Source: Massariosphaeria phaeospora (taxonomy: Eukaryota > Ascomycota > Dothideomycetes > Pleosporales). Taken from it: DNA of 64,000 bases. Position numbers and translations under genes: made by a program. Under the pieces are notes generated by a model. That model made no database searches, was not told the DNA's origin, and saw nothing but the letters and a program-made list of their open reading frames with translations. Where the stretch lies: contig JAADJZ010000008.1 in the NCBI GenBank assembly GCA_011032825.1, positions 186,001 through 250,000 on the forward strand, read 5' to 3'. Each line of letters begins with the position of its first letter. Positions within the stretch are counted from its first letter, which is position 1. Below, in pieces: positions 32,563-44,150 of the stretch.

Positions 32563-33987
32563 ATGGACTCTTTCAGATCGGATTCTCCGGAACAAGCCCC
32601 TGAACAACAAGACGGCGTGGTCATTATAGGAGGAGGTATCATCGGACTGTCGACCGCCTACAGTCTAGCCCTCGCGCTGCAAAATGGACGTCGACCTATG
32701 CCCCGGATCACGATTATCGAATCCTCCGACAGGTTATGTCCCGCTGCATCAAGTCAAGCAACCGGCGGACTGGGTGATTTTGGCGATAATCACACCGGCT
32801 TTGGGGGCATCATATCACTGACATACCAAATGCACGTTGATATGGCTGCGCAATATAACGGCGAGGAGGTTTGGGAAGCAGGTAAATTGCGTTGTGGGAT
32901 TACGTACACTAGCTTCGCTCAGCTGACATATTTAGGTCGTCTATCGTCTCACCCCAAAAGGGTTCACAGGGAGCCCGAGCCCATCCGACGGTTGGGGCTC
33001 GGAGAATACTCCTGTCCCAGTTCCGCTATCAGAGCTCCCTTCGTGGGCAAGGACGTCGGATGACTGGGAAGCGCAGAGGCTCTCGACTGGACCGAAAGGC
33101 GCACACCTGTATGTGATGTTACTCCAGCCAACTCCAGCACTAAGTAGACCTGCAGGGACCCAACGCTGTTCTGTCCTTTCCTTGCTGAGAGAGTAAAAGA
33201 ACTAGGCGTCCATGTCGAGCTGGGCGCAAATGTCACATCAGTCGCGATGGATCACACGAAGCAGAGATTTTCAAGTGTTCGAATTCGAAAGTCCTCCGGC
33301 TCAACATCCGTATTGCCTTGTAAGCTATCGTAATAGCTGCAGGGCCGTGGTCGGATCGGATTTTCTCCCAACTCTTTCCAGACGCCAAGGTGAAATTGCC
33401 CATGAACTCCACCAACACTGCTGGCAACCACATGCGCATCAGGATGCCGGATTGGAACCCGAATCGCAAGGAAAAGAGTGTGCAAGTCTACTACACCAAC
33501 GTGACACCCGGAGAAACCAGATTCGATGTTACGTCCTTCACCAACGGCGACCTTTATATCGGCGGTTGGGGCGCAATCCCTGAAGAAGTCCCAGAACTAG
33601 CGACCGCTATCCATGCTCAACCTTCTGAGATTGAGGCGATGATCCCTTGCGTAAAGAGACATGTCACTGTGAACCCGGACAAAGATCTGGAATATTTCAA
33701 CGCTGGTCGCTGCTACAGACCGACCATTATTGGGCCCAATCGGCCAATTATCACAAAGCTGGACGTGGATCTTCTGACCAAGCATGAGGGGCCGGCCCCT
33801 GCACTTCAAACTTCGAGCTCCGAGGATCCCCTGGTCGTAGGGGGTTTGGTCATTAATACAAGGGCATTCCAGTAGCGGGATTAATCACGGGCTCGGCAGC
33901 GGCAAGGTCGCAAGCGAGTTGGTCTTGGGTCTGACTCCTTCGGTTGATATATCTAAGCTTGGCCTTCCTGAGTCTCCACGCCTTTAA
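32563..33987 (+). pseudogene. FAD-dependent oxidoreductase (DAO/Tda3-like), frameshifted
   Basis: The start shows a perfect FAD-binding segment, VVIIGGGIIGLSTAYSLALA, then IIESSDRLCPAASSQATGGL. Later pieces match the family in order: VYRLTPKGFTGSPSPSDGWG, an intron at 33109-33155, FCPFLAERVKELGVHVELGA, VIAAGPWSDRIFSQLFPDAK, FTNGDLYIGGWG and YFNAGRCYRPTI. The last is GHSSSGINHGLGSGK, ending near 33985. However, VIAAGPW is out of frame with the exon before it (shift near 33327), and GHSSSGI is out of frame with the LVVGGL part (shift near 33860). The first intron also fits poorly: the best donor at 32882 gives the wrong phase. I call it a recently broken gene. Sequencing error is the main alternative. 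Confidence 0.75.
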
Positions 33988-34913
33988 GATGGGACCAATG
34001 ACGGTATCAACGGAAACCTTTCACCATCTAGTGCTGATCGCACCCTCCCCCTCAGGTAGAATCTTCAATGGGAAACTCAGTCTGGTAGATACGATAGGGC
34101 TTTATAGAAAGACTACCAAGCTTATGATAGCGTGCTCACGCCTCTTACACTGTCAAGAGGACTGGTTAATTGTGAAGAAACATTTCGTGGACTGGCGATT
34201 AATTTATCTGTAGTCTACCAACGAGTCCTATTCGCACCCTCCGCTTAAGCATACGTCGTTGACACAACAACCAGTCTAGCAGATACATAGGGCCGTGCAA
34301 AGTGAATAACAATTACATGGTGTCGGCCCAAACTCGTTTATACAGTCAAGGGGATTAGCTAAACGTAATTCAATTCATCGTTGATCAGCAGCACTCACAG
34401 CCGTGGTCCTCGCTTGCCCCTTCGATCGACAGACCAGTCTGTAAGTCCAAGTCAGAATACCGTCAAGAAATTGGACACTCCGATACGAGCTGGTTGCACA
34501 CAGTGAGGCGGAGCGGAACTTGCAAGACCAGATCCAGTTCTGTCATTCCCGTGTAAGACGCTTCCGTGGGAGCATGTGGCACTCAAGGCTTCGATCATAT
34601 AATGCAGTATACGCTGAATGATCAGTTGTTGATTGGTATAGTTATGGGATGCCAATAATATGCAATGGTGGCAATTCGCCTGGAAAAGGCCGTGTGCAGA
34701 AGGCTTGTCTCCTCGTTACTCCGATCGGTGGCTCATCCTAGTGCACATGTGTTCTTGAGGCTCAGACATAACTTTTGATTTTAAGCAAAGGCCTCTAGCT
34801 TACTAGAACTGCAGAGTCACACAATCCAGTCGCCTTCTAGTCCCTCGTGAATGATGGCAGCGATTTCCGTTCGAAGCCGCAGCATGGCAATGGCCACGAC
34901 TGCCGCACAACCC
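33988..34913. other. Intergenic, nothing recognised
   Basis: No gene or repeat identified in this 0.9-kb stretch. Confidence 0.4.
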
Positions 34914-36260
34914 CTATCTGCGCCAAGGAGGAACGCGCCCGGACGCAATACCGCCCCCCTCCCGGCCTCCGAACCGATTGTCCCCGTCGCTGCCCTCTCC
35001 CGTATCCGATGTATCAAATATACCCGTACCAGTGGTCCCGGGATCCGCAATCGCGTCCCAGTAAGGTGATTGCTGTACGTTGTACGTGATTCCCATCGAT
35101 CCAAGTTCGTTTCCCAAGTCTTCAACAAGATCTGAGTAGCAGTGTTCCGTCCACATATTGAGCGTGATGCACTCCAAGTCCGGGAAACGTATCCGGATGG
35201 TCTGAGCGATGCAGCGATAGTCCCACGCGCACGGTTGAAGTTCGTCGGCATTTCTCTCGATGTATCGGAGATTGAGGTGGCGGAGGGTACTTGGGAACTC
35301 GAGCTTGTGTAGGCTAATCGCATTCCAAAGAGTGTAGTGTTCCGGGGCAAAGATTGAGAGATCGGTTTGGATGTGTTCGACCTTCGAGGACAGTAGGGCG
35401 TCTAACATAATTTCTCTGTTGCCCGCAGTGGAGTCGTCCCTGTCTTCTCCCCAAGGGGATATTTTTCTTGGGTAACAGAGCTTTAACTTGCGCAATGGTC
35501 CTGCGAGGTGCTCCTTGAATTCATTGAGTACATGCTGGAACGCCTCTGCGCCGCAACCTGGAGGATGATAGACGTGCAGAGTTTCAATTGCGACCATTGA
35601 TTCAGCAAAGGCGCTAGATAGCTGAGCGATCGGGAGAGGATACAGCGACACGGGGAAGCGAATTGCAAGTTGCCTGATACGCGTGTTGACGAAAGGTTGT
35701 GCGTCTTCTCTATCCGACATATAAGGCTCCTTGTCGATGGGTATCCAGAGGATATCTATATCGAGACATTCGAGGGCGGGAAGTCTGACCACAGGCTCGA
35801 TTATTGCTGCGTCTTTGAAGTGCAGACCCATACGGAGATTCGTTAAATGCTCAAACTTGTTCGATGACGGTACGTCCAAGAGCGGTACGAGGTCTTCGAA
35901 GAGCTGGTGTCGACAGTCCAGCGCTTTCAGATGCGTGAGAGTCTCGACTAGGTCGAAGAGTTGGGTAGGGATACGCAAGTCTGGAGGATACCTGAAGAGG
36001 TCATGGTTGGAGATTACAGGATACTCGAATAGGATGTCTAATTTCGTGACGCTCCGAACGAGATCTGGTCTAGCTTGCAATGTCTTCATAAGCTTGCGTA
36101 GTATCCTCCGGTGCGGTTCAATCCTGAGTGCCGTGTAGAGGTGTGGTTCAGCAAGCCGTCGAAGCCTCCGCGAGACGGTACAGAGCTTCGTCAGAGTGTG
36201 GCCGGATCCGATGAGTTCGGCGATGATCATGTCTAGTAGCTCGTCAGCAAGGGAGTCCAT
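34914..36260 (-). CDS. F-box protein with LRR-like body
   Basis: A single-exon gene; I start at the Met of MDSLADELLDMIIAELI (448 residues) rather than 16 residues upstream. That segment plus LTKLCTVSRRLRRLAEPHLY is a fungal F-box, the Skp1-binding part of an SCF ubiquitin ligase. The body has repeated Leu-rich blocks compatible with irregular LRRs, such as LTHLKALDCRHQLFEDLVPL, LVRLPALECLDI-like, LRKLKLCYP, LEFPSTLRHLNLRYIE and RIRFPDLECITLNMW. The last 60 residues are Gly/Asp/Thr-rich and disordered. Substrate unknown. No intron. Confidence 0.75.
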   Translation of the reverse strand: MDSLADELLDMIIAELIGSGHTLTKLCTVSRRLRRLAEPHLYTALRIEPHRRILRKLMKTLQARPDLVRSVTKLDILFEYPVISNHDLFRYPPDLRIPTQLFDLVETLTHLKALDCRHQLFEDLVPLLDVPSSNKFEHLTNLRMGLHFKDAAIIEPVVRLPALECLDIDILWIPIDKEPYMSDREDAQPFVNTRIRQLAIRFPVSLYPLPIAQLSSAFAESMVAIETLHVYHPPGCGAEAFQHVLNEFKEHLAGPLRKLKLCYPRKISPWGEDRDDSTAGNREIMLDALLSSKVEHIQTDLSIFAPEHYTLWNAISLHKLEFPSTLRHLNLRYIERNADELQPCAWDYRCIAQTIRIRFPDLECITLNMWTEHCYSDLVEDLGNELGSMGITYNVQQSPYWDAIADPGTTGTGIFDTSDTGEGSDGDNRFGGREGGGIASGRVPPWRR

Positions 36261-36656
36261 ATTGGCGGTGGCAGCTAAGGTAGATCGTGCGCAAGGTTGG
36301 TAGGGCAATTGGAGGGAGTGCGGTCAGAAAAAAAAGTACTTACAAACGTGGGAGATGCCAAGCTTTTGGAGGCTCCATCAGAGGCTAGTCCCAGATTAGC
36401 CCTGCGAAGGTGCTGGAAACAACGACGTTGCCCAGGGGATTATCTCAGGAACGCGAGCATATCTGAGCAAATGTTAAAAGCAGCTCGAGAAGACTGAGGA
36501 TGGCTAGATAGGCGAGCTACGTCGTTGAGATATATGGCCGCTCGATACACCTGGGTTGTTTCCCTAGTGAGTATTCTTCCTTTCACTGAGGATTTGATAT
36601 TTCTATAGCAATGTTATCCTGACATCTCAGACGGCAAACAAACCCTTCTTGCACGC
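36261..36656. other. Intergenic
   Basis: Upstream of the F-box gene and downstream of the Sde182-like gene, both on the minus strand. An A-run at 36328-36336 is the only low-complexity piece. Confidence 0.4.
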
Positions 36657-38207
36657 TCACTTCTTCTCGGCCGCACCATCCACCACTTTCGCCCCACCCA
36701 GCAACTTTTTATTGGTAACCTGAACCAAGATCCTCCGATAACTCGTCAGCGGCGGCACCCCGTCATCCGTAACTTCCAATATCAAATGCAGCAACTGGCC
36801 CTTCTCAACCGGCTTACCACTCGCAGCGTCCAGCGCGCACTTCTCGGCCGGCGGCAGCGTGACCTCCACTTTGCGGCCCTCCTCGTCCAGCTTTTTGATC
36901 TCAAGATCAGCGACTTCGACGTCAACCAGCCATTGTGTGGCACTGGGCTCTTTGTAGTGGAACCATTTGAAGGTAAGCGTGTCGCGCGCGTCAGGATCGT
37001 AGGTTTGGCTAGCGTCGAGTGTGATGGTGCTGCCGGCTTCGGCTTCGATGCGGACGGGCTGGATGCCGGTGGCGTCGTTGATGTTGATGACGGGGTTGTG
37101 GTTGCAGGCTGAAAGGTTAGGCTCTGTGGTCCATTTTATCCGTGCTGCAAAGTCGTTTTGAAAGGCGTCCCGCCAGCGCCAGATAGTGGCCTGATTTGAG
37201 GTGTGGATTCTGCCGTCGAGACCTTTGACGCGGTCGACCGCATCGCTGTAGTGGTTGCTGTTGGAGCCGTTGGCGCTGATGTCGGTACGTGCATATCTCC
37301 CGCCCCATGAGCCATAGGAAGGGAACTCGGAGATGCCCAACCCGTTTTGGATCAGGTAGAGGAAGGTAGGCGTATCGCCTTCTGGGATATACATGTAATC
37401 CGGGTATACACTACCCAAAGGCCCGATCTGGATATTCTCCTTGATCCATTGCTTCTCGAACTTGGCGAAATCGGGGCCGCCCTGGTCAAAGCCATAATAT
37501 ATTTCTCCCGATATGCCAGTCCAGGCAGCCAGTCCGTACTGATTCCAACCGTGAACTGAGACGATGTAGAAGATATCGGGGAAGTTGCTCCGGATCCACG
37601 ATCCTGTGTCGTCTTGATCCGATATGGCGTATACGCGCAGACGGGACATTAGCCGCGCGGAGTCCTCTGGGCTGAACTTCTGGTCGATCTTCAGGAGAAC
37701 TTGGGCGAGGATATTAGTACCGCCCCAGCATAGAACCCACAGCGGTTGTCGAGAGGGAGCCACGACGCGCTGATACAATAGCTCGCCACCTGGGGAAAGC
37801 GGTATTTCGTCTCCGACAGCAGACATGCCATACGTCTACATATGGTTAGGTAGAACTTCAGCCACGAGATTACGCCCGGAAGCTTAAATGGACGGTAAAC
37901 ATACCTCTGCACCTTTTCTTATCAAGTTTTTCAAGCTCTCCGCGCTCGGATATTGCCAATCCGGGTGCACATGTTTATTCAAATTCTCGACCGCTCCGCC
38001 ATACGCATCGACGATCTTCTCCATATCCTGCGGACACACTCGATCCTTCATCCACGTACTCGTGCAAGCCACCAGCCCCTCCGTCTCGAACTGGTTCGCA
38101 TACAACAGGTACCGGCATAGCGATTCTGCATCGTCCGGCTCATTCGAGATGTCGGAGAGGATGAAAACGCGCGGTTTGGTGGTGAACGACTGGAGCTGAG
38201 TCGTCAT
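36657..38207 (-). CDS. DUF1593 / Sde182-type nucleoside hydrolase-like protein
   Basis: Two exons on the minus strand, 37905-38207 and 36657-37835, with donor GTATGT and acceptor TAG. They join in frame to 493 residues. RVFILSDISNEPDDAESLCR near the start has the clustered Asp (D19, D25, D26) typical of the nucleoside hydrolase-like fold. LWVLCWGGTNILAQVL, RLRVYAISDQDDTG and SYGSWGGRYARTD are family blocks. The C-terminal 120 residues form the Sde182 beta-rich domain (GSTITLDASQTYDPDARDTL to LLHLILEVTDDGVPPLTSYR). Bacterial relatives were called cellulose-binding. Here there is no signal peptide, so secretion is doubtful. Substrate unknown. Confidence 0.85.
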
Positions 38208-39019
38208 TTTCGCCGAGACGGTGATGGAAATTGATGGAGATGAAGACGCAGGACAAGCGCACGCTGGCTGTAATCCTCGAAGACTTCCATGTTGTTTGAC
38301 GTCGCGCGAAAGACGCCAAGAAGGGTCACACAATGAGGGGCTGTCCAGGGTTATCGGATGGATTGCGGATGCCGCTACGAACTGCCGTCTTGACGTTCGG
38401 CTATTCTTGCCGTTGTCCTTTAGCGAATGTGTTCCTGTCGCAGTGTAGAATGCAGTGAAAACAAAAGTATTGTGTGTATTGTTGTTATGTTCGTGCTGCC
38501 CTCTCGAAGGGCCAGCAGCAGGGTCTATTTACATGACGTATCTATGATACAGCTGAGGTAAGAGGTACTCGATAAGTGAGGAAGTAGCGCCAGAACACCA
38601 TTACGTGATCTGCTTCTCCTTATAACCGCAACAGTTCCCCTGCACAGTCTTGAGTCGTGGCACGCCGAACGCAGGTCGCCAGCCAGAGACATTGCGCTTC
38701 TATCACGGCCCAGGCCGAAAGAGAAATTATCAGAGTCCGTCCCCAGGACAACGAGGATCGCACCATAGCCATGATCCTTCCCAACACCACGAACACCGAG
38801 TCACCGAGTCACCGACACCAACAACAGAAACAACGTAACAGTACCATAACACCGTTCCATGCACCGACACTCTAAATAACGCCGCCCATGAAAAGAAATC
38901 CACCAACTGTTCAACAGTGAGATGTCAGCTTCTTCCACATCCCACAGCTCTTCGCTTGAATCCTACGCACCAGTCAGTCCATTATCCCAAGTTAGCAGGC
39001 CAGAAGCCGCCTTTCCCAC
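38208..39019. other. Intergenic
   Basis: Promoter region of the Sde182-like gene and 3' flank of the GT90 gene. A CACCGAGT repeat occurs near 38790-38815. No gene seen. Confidence 0.4.
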
Positions 39020-40473
39020 TCACACGAACGTCTCGAACGGCGTGCCCCGGAGCCTCCTCCGTGTCCCGATGATCTCCCATGGCTGCGGAGCCGTACTCAC
39101 ATCCGCCCAGGAAAGGAACAGCTGCCGCCAGTAGCAATACTGCGCCGTGGGGGAGCTGTACTTGTCGCGGAACGTCGCTACGCTGTTCTTCACAATCGTC
39201 TTTGCACGCTCCGGGTCTTGCAGTAGCTCTTCAACTTTGGCTTCCAGGTCGGAGAAGTCGCGCTCTACCTGGACGAAGTTTTGGTTTGGCCCTGCGGGAA
39301 CCATGAGGTGATGGTGTGGTTCGATCCATTCGGCTTTGTGAATTATGGAGATGGAGGCGCAGTTGAGAAGGTACTTTTGGCGGCCTGAATAGCTGCTTCC
39401 TGCGCTCAGTCAGTCCATGAGCCTGTACACCTGAGAGGGAGGGGCGTGGGACAACTTCCTACCTTCAGTATTGATGAGAAATTGGTATGCGCAGTGGTCC
39501 GCAATCGGTATGGCAGCTGCCTTCGACCCTCCGCTCACAGTCGTTCTAGTATTCCACGTCACTTCATTAACATCTGCCCAGTCTTTCCCCTTCGTCGCAT
39601 CCATCAACGCCTGTCTCACCTCTTTATTCGTCTTCACAGCCCCACGCCACAGCGCCTTCGGGATCTTCCGCTCCCATTCCACTTCGTTCTGTCGCATCTC
39701 TGCGCGGATCTGTTCGTACTCACCGACCAACTCGAGCGCCCAAGACCAATAGCCAAAGTCGGGCATGAGCCACATTTCAGCGTCGATCCGGAGTCGGGAG
39801 AGGGACCATATGGTATGATGCGCGTGGGCTCCGTCAGGTATGTCATCGACGGTGAAAGAGAACTCTATATTCGGGAGAGGGAAGGGTGATGTTCGGATGG
39901 CACGATCGATTTGGTGGAGGATGGCGACTGAGCGAGTACTTTGATAGCCGTTCCCGTCGAACTTTGCTTCGATGATGCGAAGCTACAGATAATCAGCGAT
40001 GATCCCAGGCCTGCTAGTTTGGTTCAGAACCCGGATGATGAGGGTACCTTTTGGTTGTAAATCATGGCGCGCACTGCTCCAAACGGTTTCCAGTGTAGGT
40101 CCATGTCTTCGGCCGTGATCTTTCCATGTTGTTTTTGCAGCGCGACTGAGCGTTCGATCTCCTTGAACAAACCCGAGTATTCTGCGCTGCATTCTTCGAA
40201 AGAGAGTCTGTATTCGGTTCCATTCGCAGTCTCCGAGAGGTATTCGTCCTGCAGGTTGTCTGCACTTACTGGTATCGCTGGTGTGGATGGCTCGGGCAGC
40301 AGTGGTGTGTCCTGTACTGCTAACGGATTGTCTGAAAGAGACTTCGAAAATCTATTGACATGGTCGAGACCTAGATGGCGATCAAGAAACAGTCCCGTTA
40401 CGATGACGATAAAAAGACAGGAGAGTCCGTATAGCAAGTAGGCGACCTGGCGAGACCCCCAGGCTCTTACCAT
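39020..40473 (-). CDS. Glycosyltransferase family 90 (CAP10-like), type II membrane protein
   Basis: Three exons on the minus strand, 40048-40473, 39463-39982 and 39020-39399. They join in frame to 441 residues. Residues 11-33 form a single signal anchor (VAYLLYGLSCLFIVIVTGLF), which suggests a Golgi type II topology. Family blocks are EWERKIPKALWRGAVKTNKE, VRQALMDATKGKDWADV, DHCAYQFLINTEGSSYSGR, KYLLNCASISIIHKAEWIEP and FVQVERDFSDLEAKVEEL. These are typical of the fungal CAP10/KTELC-type transferases that add xylose or related sugars. Donor and acceptor are inferred only. The start at 40473 puts the anchor close to the N terminus; an upstream ATG at 40545 is in frame. Confidence 0.88.
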
Positions 40474-41065
40474 GGCTGTCGAGAGTGATTGCTGGAAGCA
40501 AGTGGAGTGGGAGATGTGGAATCCGGTCAGTGTATTGTCACACACGTTTGCAGCAAGCTTTTCAGTTTTGGGTGTAGGGTGAGGCGGCTGGAGTATGAAG
40601 GGGGCGAGTAGGTCGGCGTCTTTGATTCCTCAGCACAGAACAGCCAAGACGGCAAACTGCAATGGAAATTTGACCGGTATGATGTGATCCAGTAATCGGT
40701 GCGTGATAATGGAGGCCTTGGGAACTATGGTGTCAGCTCGTGTTGAAGACTGGACGCCTTGAGTGGGGCGGAATTCTACCTGCGGAGTGAATTCACCTGC
40801 GGAGTACAACCTGCGGAGTATATTTGGGAGCCAGAAGGTTGCTGCTGTTACTGCCGTTTCAGAACATGTAGTTGCTTCCGAAGAACTCGGCGCATCAAGC
40901 TCATTAAATTCTTGCGTTGAGGTTGCAGGATTGGACAGAGTACTCTCCGACCGCCGGTGGTTGGTTTGCATGGTGCGGTCTAGCATTATTCGCCAAGGAG
41001 ACCGCGCGTATAATCGGGATGTCTATGCTGTTGGTGCGCAAGGGACACGCACAGATGGTGGCCTC

Positions 41066-41226
41066 GTGGATGGTGCAATCCCCCTGGCAGCTTTCACTGC
41101 CAACAAAGACAGACCTCAGGTGATCCTCTTGAGCCTATGAGTTTTTAGAAATAAGCGAATAGTCTACCTATATCTTTAAAAAGCCCTATTGTATCTTATA
41201 TAGTAGGCAATGTCTAGTAAGGCTTG
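41066..41226 (+). repeat. Dispersed repeat R2, copy 2
   Basis: Aligns with copy 1 over GTGATCCTCTTGA, GAGTTTTTAGAA, AGTCTACCT and AGCCCTATTGTATCT. It aligns further upstream with copy 3 (TGGATGGTGCAATC against GCATGGTGAATTTC, then CTGGCAG against TTGGCAG). Both copies 2 and 3 continue TATAGTAGG after the shared block. Confidence 0.65.
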
Positions 41227-42232
41227 TAGAAGTAAGCGGATAGACTTACTGCCTAGATGCGCATCAGAAACACATTCCAAGGTTATACCAGGGCGTGATG
41301 CGGACTTGGACTGCCCTGGGTGCCTGAAGACGGCTGCCTAGACCAACAGGTGACCCGTTCACAGGTGTGCTGAGGCAGTACCCGTAGCGATGCAATGATT
41401 GGCTACGCAGCCTTGCACAACGTCATCCTGAGGTGCCACCCCCTTGCGTCAGTAGATCTCCGGGTTTCCATGTTCAGCAAAAGAGCTAAGTGTATTCAGC
41501 CCTATCTGTTTGGCGTTGGGAGGCAGCGCTCTAGTTAGGCACGGAAGGGTGACAGCGGGCGGCTCGTACCCTTTGTAGGCACAAACTCGAGCCTCCTCCG
41601 CTCTTTAAAACAGTCAGTCCCCAAAATGTCCCTGGAAAAGACACATTGGTACAAAAGATCCGGCCAAGTTCGCTTATCCGCGACATCTCGATTATGCGGC
41701 TGAAAGTGATTTTGACGAGGTCGTTAGAGAAGCCCAGACATCCATGCGCCCTATTCGAGTCAGCATACAAGTTCACCTACTCTTCCCTCATACCTACGTG
41801 ACCATGGCGACAGCCTAGCATCCCATTCTGTCCATCCTCCGAAAAATCCAACAACCGTATTCAAGTGACATGACGCTGACACTGGGCAAACTAGGCTCCC
41901 TTCAGAAAGTTTGAATGTTGTCCCGTTTACCAACTCCACCTTCCCCTGCAAGACCCTACCCGAGATCTTGGAGCCGCACGGTCACTGCTAAGACGTACGC
42001 GTATGCAGGCATACGCTCACGCTAATAGTGAAAGCTTCTCCAATGGTATTCACTGTGCTACCCTATATGTATACTTCACTAGAGTTGGAGACCTGGGCGA
42101 AGTCTGGTGTTATGTTTGACGCAATCAACCAGTTGTTCATTGGGGTTTGCAGTAGACCAGCTTGGCAGCTTGTGTTCGAAGGTTGCTGTAGTTCCGATGT
42201 CATTGAGCTCGAGGGCTTTGGCCGTGGTCATG

Positions 42233-42257
42233 GTTGTTGTTGTTGTTGTTGTTGTTG
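42233..42257 (+). repeat. (GTT)n microsatellite
   Basis: About eight GTT units, 160 bp upstream of the F-box gene start. Probably neutral. Confidence 0.9.
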
Positions 42258-42414
42258 CCTGGGGTCCTCGTCCTCCCTCAATTGGTCGGCGCTAACCTTG
42301 GCGGCCCGACCAACCGACCCCACATGTACCACTACAAAGGTACCACCTAGCACCACCACCTAGGTAGCCATCCACCACGATAGAACACACGACAGAACCC
42401 ACGACTCCGCCGGC

Positions 42415-43326
42415 ATGCAGACACGCACACGTCGTAGACTCGAGGCCAGCGCCGCTTTCCACGCGGTTCTCGACACGCCCGAGCTGCTCGAAAACATCCT
42501 CTCATGCCTGGACAGCCGCACGCTGCTCACGAGCGCCTACCGCGTCAGCCGCCGATGGAGGGCCACAATCACCGGCTCGCCCGTCCTCCAGCGAATGCTC
42601 TTCTTCAAGGCCGAAGAATTCGTGCCCCAGCCCGATGGCCGCGTCGAGCGAACCCACAATCCCTTGCTCGTCGACGCTTTCCCGCCCTGGTTCATCGACG
42701 GCGGTGGTCTGCACTGCTTGAACGGCTTCAGCCGCTCCAAGTTCGAGGACCTGCCCATGGCCAAAAGCGCGTCGACGCTGAGAGCGTTCATGCAGCCCAC
42801 GGCCAGCTGGCGCATCATGTTCACATCGCAGCCTCCCGTCCACAAGGTCGGCTGCTGGATGTCGCATTACCCCTACGCGGGCGAGCTAATCGACCACCTA
42901 AACTTTAGGTTCCGCATCTTGCGTTTTCCGCACGGCTTCCGCATGGGCAAATTCTACCATCTGACGCAGCGATACCTCGGCGATATCAGTGGTCCCTATT
43001 GTACGATCAATTGGAATCCGCGCGACCCAGCCACGCTAGCCAACTTGATTCGCATCACACACGTTCGGAACACCCCAGCGAGGGATACATGCGCCGCTGC
43101 TGTGGATATGATTGTGGCGGGCGCCATGTCGGACGCGTGGATGCACCCCGGGGTTTGCTCCCCAGGTACAAGAAAGCGAGCAGCGTTCCGGAAGAAGTTT
43201 ACGCTCAAAAACCTGGAAGGCGAGGAGATAGTGGGGCCAGCGAGCAACGACGGGCCTGAGAACAAGTACAAGAACATAGTCGAGTTCGCGGCGGATCTCG
43301 ATGCTTCGGAGAGTGCTTCTGTGTGA
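42415..43326 (+). CDS. F-box protein
   Basis: A single-exon gene of 303 residues starting in GGCATGC. LDTPELLENILSCLDSRTLL plus AYRVSRRWRATITGSPVLQ is a canonical F-box, continued by RMLFFKAEEFVPQPDG, which is common in Dothideomycete F-box proteins of this size. The C-terminal two thirds carry no known substrate domain but look folded (SWRIMFTSQPPVHKVGCWMS, then KFYHLTQRYLGDISG). It should bind Skp1 and present a substrate for ubiquitination in the nucleus or cytosol. It differs clearly from the 4678 and 8042 paralogues. Confidence 0.8.
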   Translation: MQTRTRRRLEASAAFHAVLDTPELLENILSCLDSRTLLTSAYRVSRRWRATITGSPVLQRMLFFKAEEFVPQPDGRVERTHNPLLVDAFPPWFIDGGGLHCLNGFSRSKFEDLPMAKSASTLRAFMQPTASWRIMFTSQPPVHKVGCWMSHYPYAGELIDHLNFRFRILRFPHGFRMGKFYHLTQRYLGDISGPYCTINWNPRDPATLANLIRITHVRNTPARDTCAAAVDMIVAGAMSDAWMHPGVCSPGTRKRAAFRKKFTLKNLEGEEIVGPASNDGPENKYKNIVEFAADLDASESASV

Positions 43327-43906
43327 GATACCAATCCTCCTGACAGTGTAGCAGTTTCCAGCCATAGGTAAACAGCTTGTCTTCATCTTGGCAAAGCCAT
43401 TGTATTTAGAGGCATCCCGACTACGACCCTCCACAAGTTCAAGTAGCTACGATAGCTGTATCCGAATCGCGTCCCATCACATGCCCCAATCACACACCAG
43501 CCCGCTTAGCTTTCTCATCCCGCTCCACTTGTACATCCTCCACCGCAAGGCCCATCGCACTGATTCGATGTCCGCCCCAGCCCAGCCCCTTAGCTACCTG
43601 CCTACCGTACAATAGCTCAATCTAGTCTACATCACTATTCCAACGACCAACACCCAGTCTACAAGAAAACCCGCATAGTGCATACTCTAGATATAAACAA
43701 AGCTAATTCGCCTGCTCTGCTCTCTCGCTATCTGCGATGCGGATCTAGGAAGTAGTTATCTAAAAAGGGGCAGCTTAGCAATCCAAAAACATCTACCTGA
43801 TAGATAGCTATAGATAGATTCCAAGTGTTTAACAGCTAGCTAGTACCACATATGTAGGCTAGCAGACCAAAGACAATAAATAGACAGACAGCCGATCTAC
43901 CGTATA
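43327..43906. other. Intergenic before MITE 2
   Basis: No gene seen. Contains many GATAGATAGCTATAGATAG-type short repeats near 43800-43820. Confidence 0.4.
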
Positions 43907-44150
43907 GACTAGTGCGTGTCGTTTTTGTCAAAATCTCTTCTTATATAGTAAGTACCGCGTCATGCAGCTATATAACAAACAGGAGCTTGCGCACGGCCAG
44001 GTGCTGTCCACAGTCTACTTATCAGCTACATACTATTAAGTACAGTTATTTAATCTTACCTCTAATAACTTGCAGGTAGTAGTAGGAAATATCCGCTGAC
44101 GCGATACTACATTCGGGAGGGAGATTGACAAAAACGGCACTCACCAGGTC
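43907..44150. mobile_element. Second MITE, pogo/Fot1-like ends, TA target duplication
   Basis: The left end begins GACTAGTGCGTGTCG and runs into TTTTTGTCAAAATCTC. The right end, on the minus strand, begins GACCTGGTGAGTGCCG and runs into TTTTTGTCAATCTC. About 25 of 30 bases match, with one 2-bp gap. TA flanks both sides (43905-43906 and 44151-44152). The 244-bp interior is AT-rich with no coding capacity. The ends are unrelated to those of the 30.1-kb MITE. Confidence 0.7.

Larger units (their letters stand above)
40474..42414. other. Gap with R2 copy 2 and short repeats
   Basis: 1.9 kb without a supported gene. Three ACCTGCGGAGT copies lie within 40779-40820. R2 copy 2 and a GTT microsatellite are listed separately. 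A minus frame at 40630-40986 encodes 118 residues with no recognised feature. Confidence 0.45.

Noticed and set aside
33320..33342. A 23-nt GT...AG segment in the FAD oxidoreductase that could restore the frame as an intron
   Set aside because: Too short for any known spliceosomal intron of fungi, and it would remove the conserved VIAAG part that is readable in the shifted frame. A frameshift is the simpler reading.
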